DNA from: Myxococcales bacterium
Lineage (GTDB): Bacteria > Myxococcota_A > UBA9042 > PHBI01 > JAAZYN01
Length of the DNA: 9,382 bases
Assembly (NCBI GenBank): GCA_014239625.1
Contig: JAAZYN010000088.1
Span: 1 to 9,382 of the forward strand
Direction: 5' to 3'
Below, one piece after another: positions 6,975 through 9,382 of this stretch (its first letter is position 1; each line of letters begins with the position of its first letter). Made by a program: the position numbers and the translations under genes. Under the pieces are notes generated by a model. That model saw nothing but the letters and a program-made list of their open reading frames with translations, made no database searches and was not told the DNA's origin.

Positions 6975-8726
6975 TCAATCCTCGTGGCCGCCGTCGCTGG
7001 GTCGGTCGGATGTTCGATAGTCCGCTAGCCGGATGACCTTGCCGCCGAAGCGGTGGCCGATCCGCACCCGGTCCCAGGAGATGACGGCGTCGGCTCCAGA
7101 GTTGGCGAGCTGTTTGACCAGTCGCCCTCGCGCGAAGGCCGGCGTGCCGTCTGGGGGCGACCGGATGGCAGCCTCCACGTCGGCCGCGCTGACCAGCGTC
7201 GGAGCTGCACCGATGGATTCCATGCGAGCCAGATAGCCGTCACCGAGCTCGTGGTACTTCAGGTCGATCTTCTTCAGCACCGCCTCGCTCGCATCCGCGC
7301 CGGCGGTCTCCAAGAGGTAGCGCTTGGTCACCCAGTCGAGGCGGCCTACCAGGCTGTTGGGGTCGTCTTCCAGGGCGTCGAGGGCCTCGCCCCATAGCCG
7401 CACGATCTCTGTCGCGTTCATCGGCGTGACCCCCCCCCTGTCGAGGACGGCCTTGGCCCGCTCGCAGTACCATCTTTGCACCTGAAGCGCCGTCGCCGGC
7501 TTGCTCTTGGAGAACTCCACGGTGGCCTGCAAGGTCGGGTCTCGGACGATGGTCTGCAGGGCCTCGATCGGGCGCGCCAGCGTCGGCGCGTCGTGCAGCA
7601 GGCCCGCGTCCGCCAGGTCGACCAGCAGCGAGGTCGTGCCGATCTTCAGATACTCGGCCAGCTGCGCTACGTTGGAGTCACTGAGCCCGAGCTGCATCCG
7701 CTGCCGGGGCCGGAACAACGCGATGAGCTTTGAAAATTGGAGGAGCGTGGGCTCGCTGAGGTGCTTGAGGAGGTTGCCCGTATCGTAGATGGCTCGATCC
7801 ACCGACAGGGGCGTCGCGCGCATCACGCGAACGATCGACGGGGCCTTCTCGCTGAGCGCGAAGCTGCCGTCGGCGAGCACCGTCCCAGCCCCAGTCACCA
7901 CCGAGCGCGTGACCAGAAAGGACAGCAGCGCTTTGCGGTGCCGCCGAAAAGCGGTCGCCATCAGCCACCACGAAAACAGTGACATGACCGGTCCCCACAC
8001 ACACAGCTCGAATAGATACGCCGCTCGGCCGAGCTTCTTTTCCAGGACCCGCGGCAGGCCCCCTGGTTGTTCCGGGGCGGGTGGGTCCTCCCCGTCGAGG
8101 CCCAGCGAGGCGAGCCAGCGGGACACTGGCGGGATGAAGACGCCCACGATGGAGAGCGTCAACAGGAGCCCCAGGGCGACGCCCATGAGCGTGAGCAGCA
8201 ACAACCAGGTCACCGCCACCGTCGCCACGACCAACGGCAGCAGCACCAGCAGCCCAGTGCGATACAGCCACAGCCCGCTCTTGTGGGCCAAAGGGAGCTC
8301 GTAATTTTCCTGGGCGCCGTAGACGTTGCCTTGCGCATCGCGGCAGTTCTTGAGCAACCCCACTTCCCCGGCGAAGCCCCGCTCGGCCAACAGGCACGAC
8401 GCGTCTCGGGCGGCGGTAAGCAGCATCGCGTCCTGCGCCCGCTGGTAGAGCATCAGCTGCCCGGGCCCGCGGCACTCTGGGGTCCCGCCTTCTACGAGGC
8501 CGCCATCGAGCGCCCACGGCAGCGCCTCGTAGGACACAGAGCCGCCGTTCTCCGTGAACAGCTGCCGGCGTTGCATCCGGCGCTCCCCAGCGCGGGTACG
8601 CACCCGCATCTTCAGCGCGTGGCTCATCGCGTCATAGATGACGTCGTTACCTGGCCGCGCGCCGCCCGGTGTCTCAGGGGTGAACCGGATCGCGTACTCT
8701 GTCTCCAGGCCCGCCAGGCGCTCCAG
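6975..8726 (-). CDS. pafA: Pup ligase-like protein (PafA/Dop family) with inserted membrane helices
   Basis: This is a member of the glutamine-synthetase-related PafA/Dop family, which joins the gamma-carboxylate of a C-terminal Glu on Pup to a lysine using ATP. Counting from the CTG at 8726 (583 aa), the catalytic strand is ERLAGLETEY (E8, E10) and the likely base is D74 in LDGGLVEGGTPEC. GLLKNCRDAQGNVYG is followed by AQENY, where His of the usual CHENY is Gln. Later blocks are FLVTRSVVTGAG, LSDSNVAQLAEYLKIGTTS, LDWVTKRYLLE, IDLKYHELGDG and a terminal RG-containing region. Between ENYEL and FLVTR about 125 residues replace a loop of about 20. They include a 50-residue hydrophobic stretch (about 152-201) and another near 236-259. 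ETE rather than EVE, and no long Dop loop, favour ligase over deamidase. No ATG, GTG or TTG lies in frame between a TGA inside the upstream gene and GLETEY, so initiation must be at ATA 8738, CTG 8726 or CTG 8717. ATG 8627 would delete the active-site strand and has no ribosome site. Confidence 0.9.
   Translation of the reverse strand: MERLAGLETEYAIRFTPETPGGARPGNDVIYDAMSHALKMRVRTRAGERRMQRRQLFTENGGSVSYEALPWALDGGLVEGGTPECRGPGQLMLYQRAQDAMLLTAARDASCLLAERGFAGEVGLLKNCRDAQGNVYGAQENYELPLAHKSGLWLYRTGLLVLLPLVVATVAVTWLLLLTLMGVALGLLLTLSIVGVFIPPVSRWLASLGLDGEDPPAPEQPGGLPRVLEKKLGRAAYLFELCVWGPVMSLFSWWLMATAFRRHRKALLSFLVTRSVVTGAGTVLADGSFALSEKAPSIVRVMRATPLSVDRAIYDTGNLLKHLSEPTLLQFSKLIALFRPRQRMQLGLSDSNVAQLAEYLKIGTTSLLVDLADAGLLHDAPTLARPIEALQTIVRDPTLQATVEFSKSKPATALQVQRWYCERAKAVLDRGGVTPMNATEIVRLWGEALDALEDDPNSLVGRLDWVTKRYLLETAGADASEAVLKKIDLKYHELGDGYLARMESIGAAPTLVSAADVEAAIRSPPDGTPAFARGRLVKQLANSGADAVISWDRVRIGHRFGGKVIRLADYRTSDRPSDGGHED
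7430..7438. repeat. Nine-base C (coding-strand G) homopolymer in the ligase gene
   Basis: A run of nine C on the plus strand encodes part of DRGGV in the ligase. The frame is intact here. A tract of this length can slip during replication, transcription or sequencing, so it is a possible on/off site or an assembly risk point. Confidence 0.75.
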
Positions 8727-8734
8727 GAGGTGGG

Positions 8735-8899
8735 CTATTCCCCGCCCTCTGGCACCAGGCTGTCGCGAAGGTATCCGGCCGGATCGACGCGCGCGTCGTC
8801 GGTGATCTCTTCCACGAGTGTCTCGAGGGAGGGGCGCTCAGCGCGGTTGTCGGGCGAGATATCGATGACACGCGCGGCGGTGCTGTGTTCGGTGACCAT
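8735..8899 (-). CDS. pup: Pup-like protein modifier ending in Gly-Gly-Glu
   Basis: A 54-codon gene starts at ATG 8899 and stops with TAG at 8735-8737, directly before the ligase. The product is small, acidic (13 Asp/Glu, 5 Arg) and contains no lysine. Its N-terminal half is polar and probably disordered. The C-terminal half, LETLVEEITDDA then GYLRDSLVPEGGE, lines up with the ligase-binding helix and tail of Pup (LLDEIDDVL..., FVRAYVQKGGQ in the mycobacterial protein). The tail ends in GGE, so the C-terminal Glu would be ready for ligation without deamidation. AAGGA at 8910-8914 lies 10 bases before the ATG, and a plausible promoter is just upstream. The coding-strand tetranucleotide ATAG (8738-8735) joins its stop to a possible ligase start, implying coupled synthesis. 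Similarity was judged by eye; the support is the tail, the size, the composition and, above all, adjacency to a PafA-family gene. Confidence 0.85.
   Translation of the reverse strand: MVTEHSTAARVIDISPDNRAERPSLETLVEEITDDARVDPAGYLRDSLVPEGGE
8740..8749 (-). promoter_or_regulatory. Purine-rich ribosome site at the Pup/ligase junction
   Basis: GAGGG (8749-8745) and GGGG (8743-8740) lie inside the last codons of the Pup-like gene. GAGGG is 6 bases before ATA 8738 but 18 bases before CTG 8726. This favours initiation or re-initiation at the junction rather than at ATG 8627, which has no such site. The stretch also encodes the Gly-Gly of the tail, so its purine richness may be incidental. Confidence 0.4.
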
Positions 8900-8909
8900 G
8901 AGCAAGACG

Positions 8910-8914
8910 TCCTT
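8910..8914 (-). promoter_or_regulatory. Shine-Dalgarno site for the Pup-like gene
   Basis: AAGGA on the minus strand is 10 bases upstream of ATG 8899, a slightly long but workable spacing. A second AAGGAA lies at 8917-8922. These sites support real translation of the small gene. Confidence 0.55.
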
Positions 8915-8934
8915 GGTTCCTTGTCGGCGTAGCT

Positions 8935-8963
8935 AATCTAGCAACGGGTCGGCGCTGCGGCAA
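8935..8963 (-). promoter_or_regulatory. Candidate sigma-70-like promoter of the five-gene operon
   Basis: TTGCCG (8963-8958) and TAGATT (8940-8935) on the minus strand match four of six bases of each consensus element and are separated by exactly 17 bases. Transcription would begin near 8928, leaving a leader of about 30 bases to the Pup-like ATG. Found by eye in a GC-rich genome whose promoter rules are uncertain. Confidence 0.4.
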
Positions 8964-8999
8964 CATCACCCTGCCCGAAGGTTCATTTTAAACGATCCT

Positions 9000-9028
9000 C
9001 TGACCGGTTGCTTCATCGGTGGGACAAT
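9000..9028 (+). promoter_or_regulatory. Candidate promoter of the divergent lipoprotein gene
   Basis: CTGACC (9000-9005) and GACAAT (9023-9028) each match four of six consensus bases with a 17-base spacer. The predicted start near 9035 gives a leader of about 30 bases. Its -35 element lies 36 bases from that of the opposing operon promoter, so one regulator could act on both. Confidence 0.35.
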
Positions 9029-9066
9029 CGTAGCGTTGCCCTGTAACCATTCAACGGGAAGAGAAC

Positions 9067-9382
9067 ATGGCTATTCGCATCCTGCTCCTGCTGTTCTGTG
9101 CGACATCGATCGGGTGCCCCGACGAGACCGGCGTGACACCACCGGTTGGCGACGTCGGCGCGGACGCGCAGGCGGACACCGCAGGCGATGCCGATCCCAC
9201 GCCGGACGCTGTGGACGATGGGGGCATCCCCGACACCGGGAGCGACGGCGCCGCCGACGTGGTCGCGCCGCCAGACACCAACGACACCAGCGCGACCCCT
9301 GACGCCGCGGAAGACGCCGCAGACGGAGGGTCCGACGCGGGCGGCGCCGATGCCGGCCCCGACGGCGCCGCCGACGCGGCTG
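9067..9382 (+). CDS. Putative lipoprotein with Asp/Ala/Gly-rich low-complexity region (3' end outside window)
   Basis: The first 105 codons of a gene that runs off the right edge. The ATG is preceded by GGGAAGAG at good spacing (9056-9063). The N terminus MAIRILLLLFCATSIGC is a short lipoprotein signal with Cys17 as the likely lipidated residue. The lipobox is slightly atypical, with Ser rather than Leu at -3. The mature part is almost entirely Asp, Ala, Gly, Pro and Thr in DAD/DTG/DAG-type units, with no hydrophobic core. Such acidic spacers are common just after the lipidated Cys in myxobacterial surface lipoproteins and may bind calcium or act as a flexible tether. The functional domain, if any, lies beyond the window. 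The gene is divergent from the Pup-like operon across a 167-base gap; shared regulation is possible, but a shared function is not shown. Confidence 0.8.
   Translation, partial: MAIRILLLLFCATSIGCPDETGVTPPVGDVGADAQADTAGDADPTPDAVDDGGIPDTGSDGAADVVAPPDTNDTSATPDAAEDAADGGSDAGGADAGPDGAADAA

Noticed and set aside
8735..8750. Programmed -1 frameshift making a Pup-ligase fusion
   Set aside because: The ligase frame is -1 relative to the modifier, but the bases before the stop (GGC GGG GAA TAG) do not fit a good slippery heptamer, and a fusion would destroy the free GGE tail.
8674..8871. A 65-codon minus-strand frame overlapping the Pup-like gene
   Set aside because: The product is low-complexity Ser/Arg/Pro/Gly without motifs, in the wrong frame relative to both the Pup-like protein and the ligase. 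The GGE-ending frame and the GLETEY extension explain the same DNA better.
8970..9006. Imperfect inverted repeat around TTTTAAA (GGTTCA ... TGACC) as an operator
   Set aside because: The arms match poorly with different spacing on each side. I cannot distinguish it from chance in this AT-richer stretch.
1..9382. CRISPR array, tRNA/rRNA, transposase or attachment sites
   Set aside because: I saw no repeat-spacer pattern, no cloverleaf with conserved loops, no transposase-like product and no flanking repeats anywhere in the window.

Overview
The window is GC-rich bacterial DNA. Dense coding, a large serine/threonine kinase fused to ATPase and TPR regions, and a lipoprotein with an Asp/Ala/Gly-rich tail together suggest Myxococcota (formerly Deltaproteobacteria) or a close relative. 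This is inferred from gene style; there is no marker gene.

Layout. Positions 2-868 (+) hold the 3' end of a gene that enters from outside the window; its product is unrecognised and may be the C-terminal domain of a large TPR-type protein. It converges on a five-gene minus-strand operon read from about 8930 down to 916, and a strong stem-loop (882-914) sits between the two stop codons. The operon order is: a 54-codon gene (8735-8899), a PafA/Dop-family enzyme with membrane helices (6975 to about 8726), a 1420-aa serine/threonine kinase with cyclase-like, ATPase and TPR regions (2657-6919), a GNAT acetyltransferase (2081-2650), and a DAO-family FAD oxidoreductase (916-2076). The last three genes are separated by only 6 and 4 bases. 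At the right edge a divergent lipoprotein gene (9067 onward, +) runs off the window. No gene-free stretch exceeds 300 bases; the longest is 8900-9066, which holds two plausible back-to-back promoters.

Main result. The short gene at 8735-8899 encodes a Pup-like protein: small, acidic, lysine-free and ending in Gly-Gly-Glu. Its stop codon abuts or overlaps the start of a clear Pup-ligase (PafA-type) gene. That ligase keeps the GLETEY, LDGG...TPEC, KNCRDAQGNVYG, FLVTR, LKIGTTSLL and DWVTK family blocks, but carries about 125 residues with hydrophobic helices where classical PafA has a short loop. A start at the first ATG (8627) would remove the catalytic GLETEY strand, so the true start is upstream at a non-ATG/GTG/TTG codon.

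Working model (inference): a membrane-anchored ligase joins the C-terminal Glu of the modifier to an amine, under control of the co-transcribed kinase. The GNAT and FAD enzymes act on related amine or gamma-glutamyl-amine chemistry. No proteasome subunit, Mpa/ARC ATPase or separate Dop is in the window, so degradation need not be the outcome. From memory, comparative genomics (Iyer, Burroughs and Aravind, 2008) predicted sporadic Pup conjugation in deltaproteobacteria and planctomycetes, possibly on membrane proteins. The family-level idea is therefore not new, but I know of no experimental description of an operon with this composition.
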